A stretch of 64,000 bases of DNA from Anaerococcus mediterraneensis (GTDB taxonomy: Bacteria > Bacillota > Clostridia > Tissierellales > Peptoniphilaceae). The notes below the pieces were generated by a model. The model was not told the DNA's origin. It ran no database searches and was given only the letters and a program-made list of their open reading frames with translations. Position 1 is the first letter of the stretch. Each line of letters begins with the position of its first letter. The stretch covers positions 744,001-808,000 of the forward strand of contig NZ_LT635772.1 in the NCBI RefSeq assembly GCF_900128415.1. Reading direction: 5' to 3'. Positions 7,185 to 16,277 of this stretch are shown one piece after another. The translations under genes were made by a program, and so were the position numbers.

Positions 7185-8573
7185 TTATGCCATTTTATAT
7201 ATTCCATCTGCTACATTATTTAAAAACTCATAATCATGCGAAACAACAATTACAACTTTATTGGATTTTTTCGCCAAATCTTTTATAGCTTCTGATACAA
7301 TTATCATATTTTTGAAATCTAAACCACTTGTAGGCTCATCAAAGATTATTAATTCTTTATTTGAAAGTAGAGCTAAGGCAATTGTTAACCTTTGTTTTTG
7401 TCCTCCTGAAAGCGACATTGGATGCTTATCTTTATATTTATATAATCCAAGCCTATTTAGAACTATATCTACCTGATTTAATTTATCCTCAGGTAAATTT
7501 AATTCACATTCTTCTTTTACGCTTCGAGTGAATAATTGTGAATTAATGTCCTGTGTTACAAGATATGTGTTTTTTAATCTATCTTTATTATTTAAGAGTT
7601 TATTGTTGAAAAAAACACTTCCTGTATTTTTCTTTATAAGTCCTGAAATGCACTTTAATAAACTTGTTTTTCCTATACCATTTTTCCCAACTATACCTAA
7701 TACTTCACCTCTATTCAAAGAAATATTAATATCTTTAAATATGAAATTTCCATTTATTGTATACGATAAATCTTCGCATAAATACTCATCATTTTTATTA
7801 AATTCTTTTTCAAGAACTTCCAACTTCGGAGTAGATAAGGTTCTAATTTTGAGATTATCTTCTTTTTTTGAATTAAATGATTTTATCTCTTCTTGTGTGA
7901 AACAATCCTTAATTATGCCTTTGTCTATATAATATGCTTTATCAATTATGTCTTTTAAATAATATAGTCGATGTTCTGCAACTATAATTGTCTTCCCTTC
8001 TTTTTTAAATATTTCAATATTATTTTTTATCGTTTCAATTGTATCCATATCAAGATTTGAAGATGGCTCATCCAATACGACAATATCTGTGTTTAATGCA
8101 AAAATAGATGCAAAAGCTAAAATTTGTTTTTCCCCACTCGACAATGAGAAGACATTTTTCCCTAATAATCTATCTATATTTAAATTATTAATAGTTTTTT
8201 TTAAGCTCTTTTTTATTAACTCTGGATCAGTTCCCATATTTTCAAGACCAAATACAATTTCTCCCTCGACATCAGAATTAAAAAATTGAGATTTTGGATT
8301 TTGAAATATCGAACCAACTTTTTCTGAAATTTTATATTGTGATATATTTCTAGTAGATTCTCCCTCTATTAAAACTTCTCCAACAAAGTCAGTTTCTTCT
8401 TCAAAATGTGGTATAATTCCATTTATTAATTTAGTCAATGACGTTTTGCCTGAACCACTTAGTCCCATAAGTAGAATACATTCGCCTTTTTCAACATTTA
8501 AGTTGATCCCTTTTAATATTTTATATCCCGTTTTAGAGGTACAAAATACATCATTTATATTTACATAACCCAT
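7185..8573 (-). CDS. Energy-coupling factor (ECF) transporter ATPase, two fused ATP-binding domains
   Basis: This 462-residue protein is a tandem of two ABC ATPase domains. Domain 1 has Walker A GLSGSGKTSL, signature SLSSGEKQ and Walker B DIVVLDEPSS. Domain 2 (from about residue 265) has GKNGIGKTSL, SLSGGQKQR and LIIFDEPTS. Fusion of EcfA and EcfA' in one chain is common in ECF modules linked to a dedicated S component. It would power uptake through the EcfT and S proteins encoded just upstream. It is the last gene of the operon, 10 bp after the EcfT stop. Confidence 0.9.
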   Translation of the reverse strand: MGYVNINDVFCTSKTGYKILKGINLNVEKGECILLMGLSGSGKTSLTKLINGIIPHFEEETDFVGEVLIEGESTRNISQYKISEKVGSIFQNPKSQFFNSDVEGEIVFGLENMGTDPELIKKSLKKTINNLNIDRLLGKNVFSLSSGEKQILAFASIFALNTDIVVLDEPSSNLDMDTIETIKNNIEIFKKEGKTIIVAEHRLYYLKDIIDKAYYIDKGIIKDCFTQEEIKSFNSKKEDNLKIRTLSTPKLEVLEKEFNKNDEYLCEDLSYTINGNFIFKDINISLNRGEVLGIVGKNGIGKTSLLKCISGLIKKNTGSVFFNNKLLNNKDRLKNTYLVTQDINSQLFTRSVKEECELNLPEDKLNQVDIVLNRLGLYKYKDKHPMSLSGGQKQRLTIALALLSNKELIIFDEPTSGLDFKNMIIVSEAIKDLAKKSNKVVIVVSHDYEFLNNVADGIYKMA

Positions 8574-8583
8574 TCTAACTCAC

Positions 8584-9240
8584 CTAAAATATAACCATAA
8601 TTAAAACAACAAATAAAATAACTAATACATCATAAACGGTGAATTTAAAATCAATTATAGTTGTTTTTCTACCTGGATTCTCGACTCCTCGTGTTACAGC
8701 TGCCTTAGATAACTCTTCAGACATATCAATTGCAGAATTTATTATAGGTACAACAAATATATCCATGTTTTTAATCATACTAATCCCCCTAATCTTCATT
8801 GATTCTCTAACACAATGTATATCTTGTCTTAATGTGGGAAAATATCTATAAGTTATCATAAATGCTAAAATAAAATTTTCTGAGAATTTAAATTTTCTAA
8901 AAACTCCTGCAATTCCTCTTACGGTCACTGTTTTGTATAACAATGTTCCTGCCATTATGCAAGGAAAAATCTTCCTTGCATAAGAAACAGGTACAATAAA
9001 TGTCGTTACAATCCACTTAGGTGAATAGGGAAAAACAAAATAATTTATTATTAAAAAAGTAATAAAAGTTAAATATACTTTTAATCCCGATTTAAAATTT
9101 CCGCAAACTGTCAAAATAATCAACAAATAGCTCATTAAAATTAATTCACTCGTTACAGGTCTACTTTTAAATAGAAATATATTTACTAATAAAAGCAATA
9201 TTATTGATGTTCTAGGATCTAATTTTAATCGCTTGGACAT
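8584..9240 (-). CDS. ECF transporter transmembrane component (EcfT/CbiQ family)
   Basis: This 218-residue membrane protein has about five hydrophobic segments. The cytoplasmic coupling-helix region contains the EcfT-type arginine-glycine signatures: RESMKIRGIS and later AAVTRGVENPGRK. These segments contact the two ATPases. The frame is open to 9258 from a TTG, but the ATG at 9240 has an AAGGA site seven bases upstream and starts MSKRLKLDPRTS, a normal EcfT beginning. It slightly precedes the stop of the S-component gene, so the three ECF genes are tightly coupled. Confidence 0.85.
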   Translation of the reverse strand: MSKRLKLDPRTSIILLLLVNIFLFKSRPVTSELILMSYLLIILTVCGNFKSGLKVYLTFITFLIINYFVFPYSPKWIVTTFIVPVSYARKIFPCIMAGTLLYKTVTVRGIAGVFRKFKFSENFILAFMITYRYFPTLRQDIHCVRESMKIRGISMIKNMDIFVVPIINSAIDMSEELSKAAVTRGVENPGRKTTIIDFKFTVYDVLVILFVVLIMVIF

Positions 9241-9241
9241 T

Positions 9242-9829
9242 TCAATTCCTTGCCTCAAAATTTTTATATAAAAATGATTTTAAAATCCCACAAGATAATA
9301 GTCCAAAAACAAACGGTGTTACAATTAATACAATTAACATCGGTGTGTTAATAAAAGTCTTTAATATATTAACATAATCTACTGGCATCCCCATTTCAAG
9401 CATTTTTGATATGAATTCATCTTTTAGAATCCATACTTGTGCTGGAGAACCTATCATACCTAATGAAAAGAAAGCATATGAAAGTGAATTCCATTTATAA
9501 CTGTCATACTTTGATAGGTATCTTATCACTTCTGCCAAAATACTAGCAATTGCTAATGATGCAATTATTATTAAACTAAACTGACCAGTTAAATAGTATA
9601 TTATAGCAACAATAGCTCCCATTATTATGACTGCTCCTGTTTTTTTTACTTTTTGAACCATAATCATATATGGTATAGATCCAACCAAGGCTATAAAGCC
9701 AGGCATAAGTATCCACATTAATGGATGAAGACCGCCTAAAAGCATAAACCCAAAATTGATTGCAAAATATATTGCAGTAAATATACCTATCGTAATAACG
9801 TCTTTTCCTTTTAACTTTTTATTATTCAT
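9242..9829 (-). CDS. ECF S component, MptD/Trep_Strep family substrate-binding membrane protein
   Basis: This 195-residue protein has about six membrane segments. It starts NNKKLKGKDVITIGIFTAIYFAINF, where the DVITIGIFTAIY pattern is typical of MptD-type S components. This S family recurs with two ABC exporter-like half-transporters in Firmicutes. The substrate is not experimentally settled for most members. Here the Fur box upstream of the operon points to iron or an iron chelate. It starts at ATG 9829 with an AGGAG-type site and lies 10 bp from the preceding ABC gene. Confidence 0.8.
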   Translation of the reverse strand: MNNKKLKGKDVITIGIFTAIYFAINFGFMLLGGLHPLMWILMPGFIALVGSIPYMIMVQKVKKTGAVIIMGAIVAIIYYLTGQFSLIIIASLAIASILAEVIRYLSKYDSYKWNSLSYAFFSLGMIGSPAQVWILKDEFISKMLEMGMPVDYVNILKTFINTPMLIVLIVTPFVFGLLSCGILKSFLYKNFEARN

Positions 9830-9839
9830 TCTAATACTC

Positions 9840-11558
9840 CTAATATATAAATTCTTCTGCTAATTTCGTTTTTTCTAATAAATTGTTATACAATTTTGAT
9901 CCTTCTATCAATTCTTTGTGACTACCTTGACTTTCCACATACCCATTTTCTATGACTATGATTTTGTCTACATTTTCTATAGATTTTAATCTATGGGATA
10001 TAATAATAACGGTTTTATCCTTTATTAATTTATTCAAACTTTCTTGGATTTTCTTTTCATTGTCAACATCTAAACTTGCTGATATTTCATCTAATATAAG
10101 TATTGGTGCGTCCTTCAGAAAGGCTCTAGCTATAGAAAGTCTTTGTCTTTCACCACCAGAAAGCTCTGACCCATTTTCTCCTATAACTGTATCTAACCCA
10201 TTAGGAAGTTTATTAATAAAATCCATACAATTTGCAAGGGTAGCTGCCTTTACAACTTCTTCATCGCTGGCATCTTTTTTACCTATACGAATATTTTCTA
10301 ATATAGATGAGTTAAATAAAGTAACATCTTGAAAAACAATAGATATTTTCTTAAATAAAGAATCTGTGGAAATGTTTTTTATATCCTTTCCATCTATTAA
10401 AATTTGACCTTTATCATAATCATATAATCTTGATATTAATCTTAATATACTTGTCTTTCCAGAGCCAGAAGCTCCAACTAGAGCCGTTACCTCTCCCTGT
10501 TTCGCAGTAAAGCTAATGTCCTTTAAAACCTGATTATCATCATAAGAAAAAGCTACATTTTTAAAGACTATATCAAACATATTCAGTTCTACATCTTTAC
10601 CCTCTTGAATTTTTGTTTCCTTAATCTCCCTAATCCTTTCAACACTTGGATCTATAGAGAACACTTCTAATAATCCTTCTTTTGATAAATCGAAAATATC
10701 TTTTATTTTTATGGCAGCCATTAAATAACCTAAGAGATATAAAATGTCAATCTCCCCAGATAGAATAAGGCTAATCCCAACAAAACTAACTACTGCAATA
10801 CTTACAAAGCCAAGAGCAGAGGATAAACCCATTACAAAAAGAGAGCCTTGTTCAACTTTAAGATGTATTTTTTCACTTTCATCCATCTGCATATATAACG
10901 AAGACCTCACTTCATCGGATAAGTTAAAACTATTTATTTCTTGTTGAAGTTCAATGGTTTCTTGGAATTTTTCTGAGTTTTCTCTAAGTACCTTGTGATA
11001 TTTCTTGTTTCCTTTTACCTGCGACTTTTTAGCAATAGGTATTAGTATAAAACTTAAAATAGTTGGGATCATTACTGCAAGCCCCATCTTAAAATTACCT
11101 ATCATTAACATAATTCCAATTAGTGGGAAAAATAAAACCATTCCTCCTACTTTAGGTATTGAATGACTCATAGCATGTTCTACTTTTTCCACATCTGCCA
11201 TAATCGTTTGAGATATATCTGATAAATTATGTTTTGAGAAGTAGGATAGGGGAAGTTTTGATAGAGTTTCAGCAATATCTATTCTTAAATTAGCACTCTC
11301 TTCATAAGTTGTAGTATAAAGATCATCATATTCTTTGGCTAACAAAACATACATTATTACTAATGTAACAACAGAAACGCCAAAATATAAATAAGGGCTT
11401 TTAACATTTTTCAAAAGAAGCTCATCTGTTAACATCATTAAAATAAAGGCAGGAACCATATTAATACAGTAGACCAAGAAACTTGATATAGTAGATTTAG
11501 TGAGATCTTTAGCCCCTTTATCAGTCAGACAAAAGCGTTTTTTATAAAATTTCCTCAT
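9840..11558 (-). CDS. ABC transporter ATPase/permease, YbtQ/IrtB-like half-transporter
   Basis: This 572-residue protein has an N-terminal six-helix exporter-type membrane domain (about 20-310) and a C-terminal ATPase with Walker A GASGSGKTS, signature LSGGERQRLS and Walker B LILDEISA. Exporter-fold heterodimers of this kind (YbtP/YbtQ, IrtA/IrtB) import ferric siderophores. The paired gene upstream and the Fur box suggest the same direction here, although export cannot be excluded. ATG 11558 is preferred: it follows GGAGGG directly, while the longer frame needs a GTG at 11582. The start overlaps the stop of the upstream partner by 17 bp. Confidence 0.85.
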   Translation of the reverse strand: MRKFYKKRFCLTDKGAKDLTKSTISSFLVYCINMVPAFILMMLTDELLLKNVKSPYLYFGVSVVTLVIMYVLLAKEYDDLYTTTYEESANLRIDIAETLSKLPLSYFSKHNLSDISQTIMADVEKVEHAMSHSIPKVGGMVLFFPLIGIMLMIGNFKMGLAVMIPTILSFILIPIAKKSQVKGNKKYHKVLRENSEKFQETIELQQEINSFNLSDEVRSSLYMQMDESEKIHLKVEQGSLFVMGLSSALGFVSIAVVSFVGISLILSGEIDILYLLGYLMAAIKIKDIFDLSKEGLLEVFSIDPSVERIREIKETKIQEGKDVELNMFDIVFKNVAFSYDDNQVLKDISFTAKQGEVTALVGASGSGKTSILRLISRLYDYDKGQILIDGKDIKNISTDSLFKKISIVFQDVTLFNSSILENIRIGKKDASDEEVVKAATLANCMDFINKLPNGLDTVIGENGSELSGGERQRLSIARAFLKDAPILILDEISASLDVDNEKKIQESLNKLIKDKTVIIISHRLKSIENVDKIIVIENGYVESQGSHKELIEGSKLYNNLLEKTKLAEEFIY

Positions 11559-13296
11559 CTTTAACCCTCCATTGATTTGCACTATCGTAAAGCTCTAATA
11601 ATTCCTTATATTTTCCACCTTTTGAAATAAGTTCTTGATCACTGCCTCTTTCAATTATTTCTCCATTCTCTAAAACTAAAATTTCATCAACAGAACGAAT
11701 ACTACTCATCCTATGGGCAATCATAATAACTGTTTTATCTTTCATAAGGTTTTTAAAGGCCTTTTGAAGCTCATACTCATTGTCTGGATCAATAGAAGCA
11801 CTAGCTTCATCCATAATTACAATTTTAGATTTCTTGAGCATGGCTCTCGCAATAGCAATTCTCTGTTTTTCTCCTCCTGATAAATAGACTCCTTTTGAGC
11901 CGATTATGGTATTCTCCCTTTCAGGAAACTTATTTAAAATAACATTACAACCTGCAAGTTCCATAGCCTTCATAACTTCTTCTCTACTTGCCTTTCTATT
12001 AGCAAGAGCAACATTTTCGTAAATAGATGTCTTAAAAAGTTTGCTATCCTGAAAAACAAAAGAAATTGTGTTTATTAGAGCATCCTTACTATAAGACTCT
12101 AAGGGTCTCTCTCCAATTTTTATACTGCCACTATCTACTTTGTAAAAACCAGATAATAGCTTTACAATAGTCGATTTACCTGATCCTGAATGACCCACCA
12201 AAGCATATTTTTTTCCTTCTTCTAATTTAAAAGATAAATTTTCTAATACTTTATTTCCATTGTAACCGAATGTTACATTATCAAACTCTATATTATAGTT
12301 TTTGAAATTAATATTCTCTCCATAAGACAATTTATCTTCATTCATCTTTTTATATAAATCTTCCAAAGTATCTACCGCATACCTAGCGTTAAAGATGTTC
12401 ATACTAGCCCACATAATTTTCATAAATGAAACCATCATTACTCCACTTAAAAACAAAATCATGAATAGTTCAACAATAAGCAAATTAGCATTATTAACTT
12501 TATTTATGGTAAAAACTAAAGGGATAGACAAAATTGCAATAATTCCAAAAAATATCCATTGATATAGTACATAAGGTTTTTTAGAACTAATTGAGTAATC
12601 AAGAGCATACTTAGAATAATCCTTAATCGCCTTATAAAGAGTTTTAAAAGACTCTACAGTAGCTCCGAATATTTTAACAACTTGCATGCCTCTGACATAT
12701 TCAACTGTTTCACCACTTAAAATTTCTAAGGATTTTTGGTAGTATTCCATGAACTCTCCTCCACCCATCATGTTCTTTAAAATAAGAGCCCCTACTATTG
12801 TTAGTATAAGAATAACTAATCCCACTCTGCTACTAATAGAAAAGGCAAGTATTAAAGATAATACTGGAATTAAAAAAGCTTGAGAGTTATCTGGTATCAT
12901 ATGTGCTACTGCCGTATGAGTTTTAGCTGCATTGTCATCAATAGTTTTTCTTATAATTCCAGATGGGTTTAAATCATAAAAGCGAAAACTTGCTCCTGTA
13001 AGTCCATCTATACCTTTTTTTCTTAAATTAGTTTCTAAGCGAAATCCAAGTTTATGAGAAAAAAAGCCCGACAAAAAGTAAACTAATGCCCCTATCGTCA
13101 AATATAAGACAGCTTGAATGGACAAAGTCCTAGCTACTAATAAATCCCCTTCAACAATGGAACTTCTTAAAAGTTTATACAGTAACGAATATCCGTACAC
13201 CATTAAAAATGCAGATAGTGCTGATAAAAAAACTGCTATATATCCATTATGTTTTTCTTCAGGCACATAGGAAAAAAGCCTTTTATAAATTTTCAT
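11542..13296 (-). CDS. ABC transporter ATPase/permease, YbtP/IrtA-like half-transporter
   Basis: This 584-residue protein is the first gene of the operon. It has a six-helix membrane domain (about 15-315) and an ATPase with Walker A GHSGSGKST, signature LSGGEKQRIA and Walker B IVIMDEASAS, so both catalytic boxes look intact. It pairs with the downstream 572-residue protein. No N-terminal siderophore-reductase domain, as in mycobacterial IrtA, is present. The start ATG 13296 has a good GGAGGGG site. The promoter with a Fur box lies at 13341-13394. An iron-uptake role is inferred from that box and from similarity in layout to the ECF plus YbtPQ-like genes of the equibactin locus (from memory). 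Confidence 0.85.
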   Translation of the reverse strand: MKIYKRLFSYVPEEKHNGYIAVFLSALSAFLMVYGYSLLYKLLRSSIVEGDLLVARTLSIQAVLYLTIGALVYFLSGFFSHKLGFRLETNLRKKGIDGLTGASFRFYDLNPSGIIRKTIDDNAAKTHTAVAHMIPDNSQAFLIPVLSLILAFSISSRVGLVILILTIVGALILKNMMGGGEFMEYYQKSLEILSGETVEYVRGMQVVKIFGATVESFKTLYKAIKDYSKYALDYSISSKKPYVLYQWIFFGIIAILSIPLVFTINKVNNANLLIVELFMILFLSGVMMVSFMKIMWASMNIFNARYAVDTLEDLYKKMNEDKLSYGENINFKNYNIEFDNVTFGYNGNKVLENLSFKLEEGKKYALVGHSGSGKSTIVKLLSGFYKVDSGSIKIGERPLESYSKDALINTISFVFQDSKLFKTSIYENVALANRKASREEVMKAMELAGCNVILNKFPERENTIIGSKGVYLSGGEKQRIAIARAMLKKSKIVIMDEASASIDPDNEYELQKAFKNLMKDKTVIMIAHRMSSIRSVDEILVLENGEIIERGSDQELISKGGKYKELLELYDSANQWRVKDEEIL

Positions 13297-13340
13297 ATTC
13301 CCCTCCTTAATATTCCTATTAGATTAAAATTTGCCTAGGA

Positions 13341-13394
13341 GATAATAATTATCATTGCGTTTTTATTATACATCAGTTATAATTACTAATACAA
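13341..13394 (-). promoter_or_regulatory. Promoter with Fur box for the ECF/ABC operon
   Basis: On the minus strand, -35 TTGTAT (13394-13389), an 18-bp spacer and -10 TATAAT (13370-13365) precede the first ABC gene. Just downstream of the -10, at 13356-13341, the sequence AATGATAATTATTATC matches 15 of 16 positions of the classical Fur consensus half (AATGATAATCATTATC). Fur bound there would block initiation, so the operon should be induced by iron shortage. The divergent AraC gene starts 92 bp away. Confidence 0.8.
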
Positions 13395-13448
13395 TAGTTT
13401 TGAATTAATAAGGCTAATTGGAATATTGTCTAAAAGGGATAGTGTGTT

Positions 13449-14441
13449 ATGACATATTATGATTTTGTAAAAGAATATATGAACGTAGATGAATGTAAAA
13501 ATAATAAGAAATATTCAAGTGCAGGGCATACATTTTGTTGGAGTAAAGATGATTCAATTAATGCAGAAGGCCTATATTGGTTTTATGAAGGAAATGGATT
13601 TATTATTGATATCCACGATTTTTATATCAAAGAAGAAGTTATTCAAAATAGTACTTATAGTATGGAAAACTATGTTTCGATATGCTCTAGCTATATTGTA
13701 AGTGCAAACGGTGAAAAATTTAACCCTTATCAAACTTTGACGCCAAACTCCTTATATACTCTTGATTTTGACAATATAGAAGATGACTTTCTATTTTTAT
13801 TACACGAGAATAGTTACTATCTCACTGTTTCTGTTGGATTTAAAAGAGAACTTTTAGAAAAGCACCTGTCATCCATTAATATCGATCTTGAATCCTTTTA
13901 TAGGGCTTTACTTCAAACAAATCAAATAATACTTACAAAGTCATTGGAAAAAGTGGCAATGGAAATATTAAATTGTAAGATGGACGCTCCTGCCGCTGAT
14001 TTTTTCTTTAAAGCCAAGGCAAATGAGTGGATAAGTATAGTAATCGATACCTACTTAAATAGAAAAAAATATAAAATTGAATCTGATGATAATAAAGCAC
14101 TTGAAGATGTAGCCAGATTTTTAGATGATCATTTCGCCATGAATGTAAATCAGGAAACTCTTGAAAAAATATCTAAAATGAGCGGAACAAAATTAAAAAA
14201 TTTGTTCAAAGAAAAATATGGTCAAAGCATTACAGAATACACCCAAAGAAAAAGAATGAATGTAGCTGAAACTCTTCTCTTAAATACCAAACTACCTATA
14301 AAGGAAATAGCTGAATCTGTTGGATACGCATCCCATAGCAAATTTTCCATTTATTACAAAAGATACAAGGGAAAACTTCCTAGTGAAGTCCGTAATTTAG
14401 CTTGCGAGCATCATAATTTAAATTGTGATTGCAGTGATTAA
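13449..14441 (+). CDS. AraC-family transcriptional regulator of the transporter operon
   Basis: This 330-residue protein has a C-terminal AraC DNA-binding domain with two HTH units (about residues 220-318): SGTKLKNLFKEKYGQSITEY and IKEIAESVGYASHSKFSIYY, followed by RYKGKLPSEVR. The N-terminal ~200 residues are the sensing part and are not recognised. It is divergently transcribed from the ECF/ABC operon and shares its control region with the Fur box. By analogy with YbtA-type regulators it may activate the transporter genes when the transported chelate is bound. Cysteines at the very C-terminus (ACEHHNLNCDCSD) form an unusual Cys/His-rich tail that might bind metal. Confidence 0.85.
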   Translation: MTYYDFVKEYMNVDECKNNKKYSSAGHTFCWSKDDSINAEGLYWFYEGNGFIIDIHDFYIKEEVIQNSTYSMENYVSICSSYIVSANGEKFNPYQTLTPNSLYTLDFDNIEDDFLFLLHENSYYLTVSVGFKRELLEKHLSSINIDLESFYRALLQTNQIILTKSLEKVAMEILNCKMDAPAADFFFKAKANEWISIVIDTYLNRKKYKIESDDNKALEDVARFLDDHFAMNVNQETLEKISKMSGTKLKNLFKEKYGQSITEYTQRKRMNVAETLLLNTKLPIKEIAESVGYASHSKFSIYYKRYKGKLPSEVRNLACEHHNLNCDCSD

Positions 14442-14547
14442 ACTAATTTTTTATTTATAGACCCATATTTTTAGTTTTAATGGATATGTATAGATATTTT
14501 TATTTGTGTGTATAGAGTTGATTAAAAAAATAATCAAAAAAAATAAA

Positions 14548-14565
14548 GGCAGTCCGAAGACTGCC
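14548..14565 (-). terminator. Minus-strand terminator after a gene remnant
   Basis: A perfect 7-bp stem GGCAGTC/GACTGCC with a TTCG tetraloop on the minus strand, followed by TTTATTTTTTT. It points leftward and follows the stop of the remnant at 14571. It may also stop AraC-gene readthrough from the other side less efficiently. Confidence 0.75.
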
Positions 14566-14570
14566 GATAT

Positions 14571-14684
14571 TTACCTCTCTGCACCTTTGCTATGTTTTTT
14601 CTTATTTGACTTGGCTTTATTATCTGTCTTAAAGTTTTTTATTTGCCCTAATATAGACTTTTTATCTTTATCTTGACTCTTTAC
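14571..14684 (-). pseudogene. Lysine-rich C-terminal gene remnant, possibly relaxase tail
   Basis: A 37-codon frame without any start codon ends at TAA 14571-14573, just before a strong terminator. The peptide (SILGQIKNFKTDNKAKSN, then a KKKHSKGAER end) has the look of the basic C-terminus of a Firmicutes relaxase or other mobile-element protein. An in-frame stop precedes it at 14685. It is most simply the tail of a gene whose body has been deleted. The relaxase reading is a weak guess. Confidence 0.35.
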
Positions 14685-14753
14685 TTATTTTTTTACTTTT
14701 AAGAGCTTAGAAGACAAAAATAGATATTATATTAAAACAATATTTCTCCGGTA

Positions 14754-15062
14754 CTGGGACTGGGACGGGACTAAAAATTTGAAAATGTCCTATAATTAGG
14801 TGGATTTGGTGATATTAGAAAAAATAGAATCTAGTATTTTGAATGGTTTGGGATATATCGTACGTTTGGAAAAGAAGAATGGGAGTAAAAAATATTGCGA
14901 GCAATATTTTTTACGTTTTCCACCATTTATCAAGGTGCGAAGCACCGCAGTATAAATGGATGGAAACCCTTCTGCAGGGAAGAAAAGCCGACGCGACGAA
15001 TAGGAGCGTTGGCTTTTCTGCTTCGCTGAATGGGTTTGAAAATTACAAAGTAATTTTCAAGT
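14754..15062. repeat. Multi-hairpin element, copy 1 (shared 137-bp head)
   Basis: The first ~137 bp (14754-14890) are about 90% identical to 17468-17603 in the same orientation. The rest is a chain of hairpins unique to this copy: AATATTGCGAGCAATATT (14891-14908), CCATTTAT/ATAAATGG (about 14923-14959), AAACCC/GGGTTT enclosing AGAAAAGCC/GGCTTTTCT (about 14965-15040), and TGAAAATTAC/GTAATTTTCA (about 15038-15060). Open frames here are short and made of these palindromes. It could be a non-coding RNA or a MITE-like element. Confidence 0.55.
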
Positions 15063-15133
15063 ATTATATAGACTCACTCAAACGAAGAGAATGAAAAATG
15101 GCTGCTGGTACTCAAATGCTACTGGAAGCTAGA

Positions 15134-15214
15134 AAGAATAAACTAAATAATAGTTCCAAGTATTTTACATGAGGACAAAAAATTAGACCGTAGTTAAAAA
15201 CTGCGGTCTTTTTG
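15134..15214. repeat. ~80-bp direct repeat, copy B, with terminator of yeiH
   Basis: Second copy of the 766-846 repeat, same orientation. It contains the terminator GACCGTAG (15186-15193) / CTGCGGTC (15201-15208) plus T-run, which in the minus direction also ends the YeiH gene. Confidence 0.65.
15186..15213. terminator. Bidirectional terminator downstream of the YeiH-family gene
   Basis: Hairpin GACCGTAG/CTGCGGTC with a 7-nt loop TTAAAAA. On the plus strand five T follow. On the minus strand TAATTTTTT follows. Confidence 0.75.
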
Positions 15215-15242
15215 TAATTAGAATACCCTAGATGATTTATTT

Positions 15243-16277
15243 TTATAAGATGCCTAGAACTTTTTCTAGTATTAGGGTTATGGATGTGATTGATATAAAG
15301 CACACTCCTCCTAAAGCTAGTGGTTTAGCTCCTGATTTTAATAGTTTTACTATATCACTGTTAAAGCCTATAGCTGACATTGCCATTACTATGAAAAATT
15401 TGGATAAGTCCTTAAAGGGCTTGAAAAATCCTATATCTACTCCTTTGGCTAGGGCTATAGTTGTAATCAAACTTGCAAGGATGAAGTAGATTATAAAGAA
15501 TGGAAAGATTTGTATTATGGATATTTTTTTATTAGCTTCTTGTTCGGCATTTCTCATTCTTATAAAGGCTAGTCCTAAGCATATTGGAATTATTGCTAGG
15601 GTTCTAGTCAATTTTACTGTTACAGCCTTGTCAAGTGTCTGGCTACCTAGATTAAATATTGTATCCCATGTTGATGCGCACGCTGTAACTGATGATGTAT
15701 CATTAACAGCAGATCCTGCAAATATACCAAAGGCATGACCGTTGGTAGTAGAAAATCCAATCATACGACCTAAGCTTGGAAATAGGATAGCAGCTAAGAT
15801 ATTAAAAAAGAATATAACAGATATGGCTTGGGCTATTTCATCTTCATCTGCATCTATGACTGGAGCGGCTGCTGCAATTGCAGAACCTCCACAAATTGAT
15901 GATCCAACACCAACAAGAGTTGCAATATTTCCTTTTATAAGTCCAGCCTTGTAGGCTAGGTAAGCAATCATCAATGATGTTGATATGGTAGATAGGATGA
16001 TAGGCAGTGATTGTCTACCAGTTTTTAAAACAATTCCAAGATCGAGTCCAAATCCTAGTAGGATTACAGCGTATTGAAGGATTTTCTTTGATGTAAATCT
16101 CACACCACCCATATAAGATTTTTTGTCTTTTATAATTTGATTTAGGGCCATACCAATTAGAATACCAGAGACTGCTGGTCCTACGAGAGGGATTTTCTTG
16201 CCAATTATTTGGGATATTATTGCAATTATAAGGCAGAGAATAATCCCTTTTATATTTTTTTCTATAGATTTTATCAT
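15243..16277 (-). CDS. YeiH/UPF0324-family membrane transporter (putative sulfate/sulfonate exporter)
   Basis: This 344-residue protein has about ten membrane segments. Family motifs are visible: GPAVSGILIGMALN, the GVGSSICGGSAIAAAAPVI segment, AGSAVNDTSSVTA and a C-terminal MAMSAIGFN. E. coli YeiH belongs to this family; a role in exporting sulfur compounds is proposed but not firmly shown. The frame is open to a GTG at 16292, but ATG 16277 follows AAGGAG closely and is preferred. A LysR-family gene lies divergently upstream, the usual arrangement (YeiE-YeiH in enterobacteria), so the regulator probably controls it. Confidence 0.85.
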   Translation of the reverse strand: MIKSIEKNIKGIILCLIIAIISQIIGKKIPLVGPAVSGILIGMALNQIIKDKKSYMGGVRFTSKKILQYAVILLGFGLDLGIVLKTGRQSLPIILSTISTSLMIAYLAYKAGLIKGNIATLVGVGSSICGGSAIAAAAPVIDADEDEIAQAISVIFFFNILAAILFPSLGRMIGFSTTNGHAFGIFAGSAVNDTSSVTACASTWDTIFNLGSQTLDKAVTVKLTRTLAIIPICLGLAFIRMRNAEQEANKKISIIQIFPFFIIYFILASLITTIALAKGVDIGFFKPFKDLSKFFIVMAMSAIGFNSDIVKLLKSGAKPLALGGVCFISITSITLILEKVLGIL

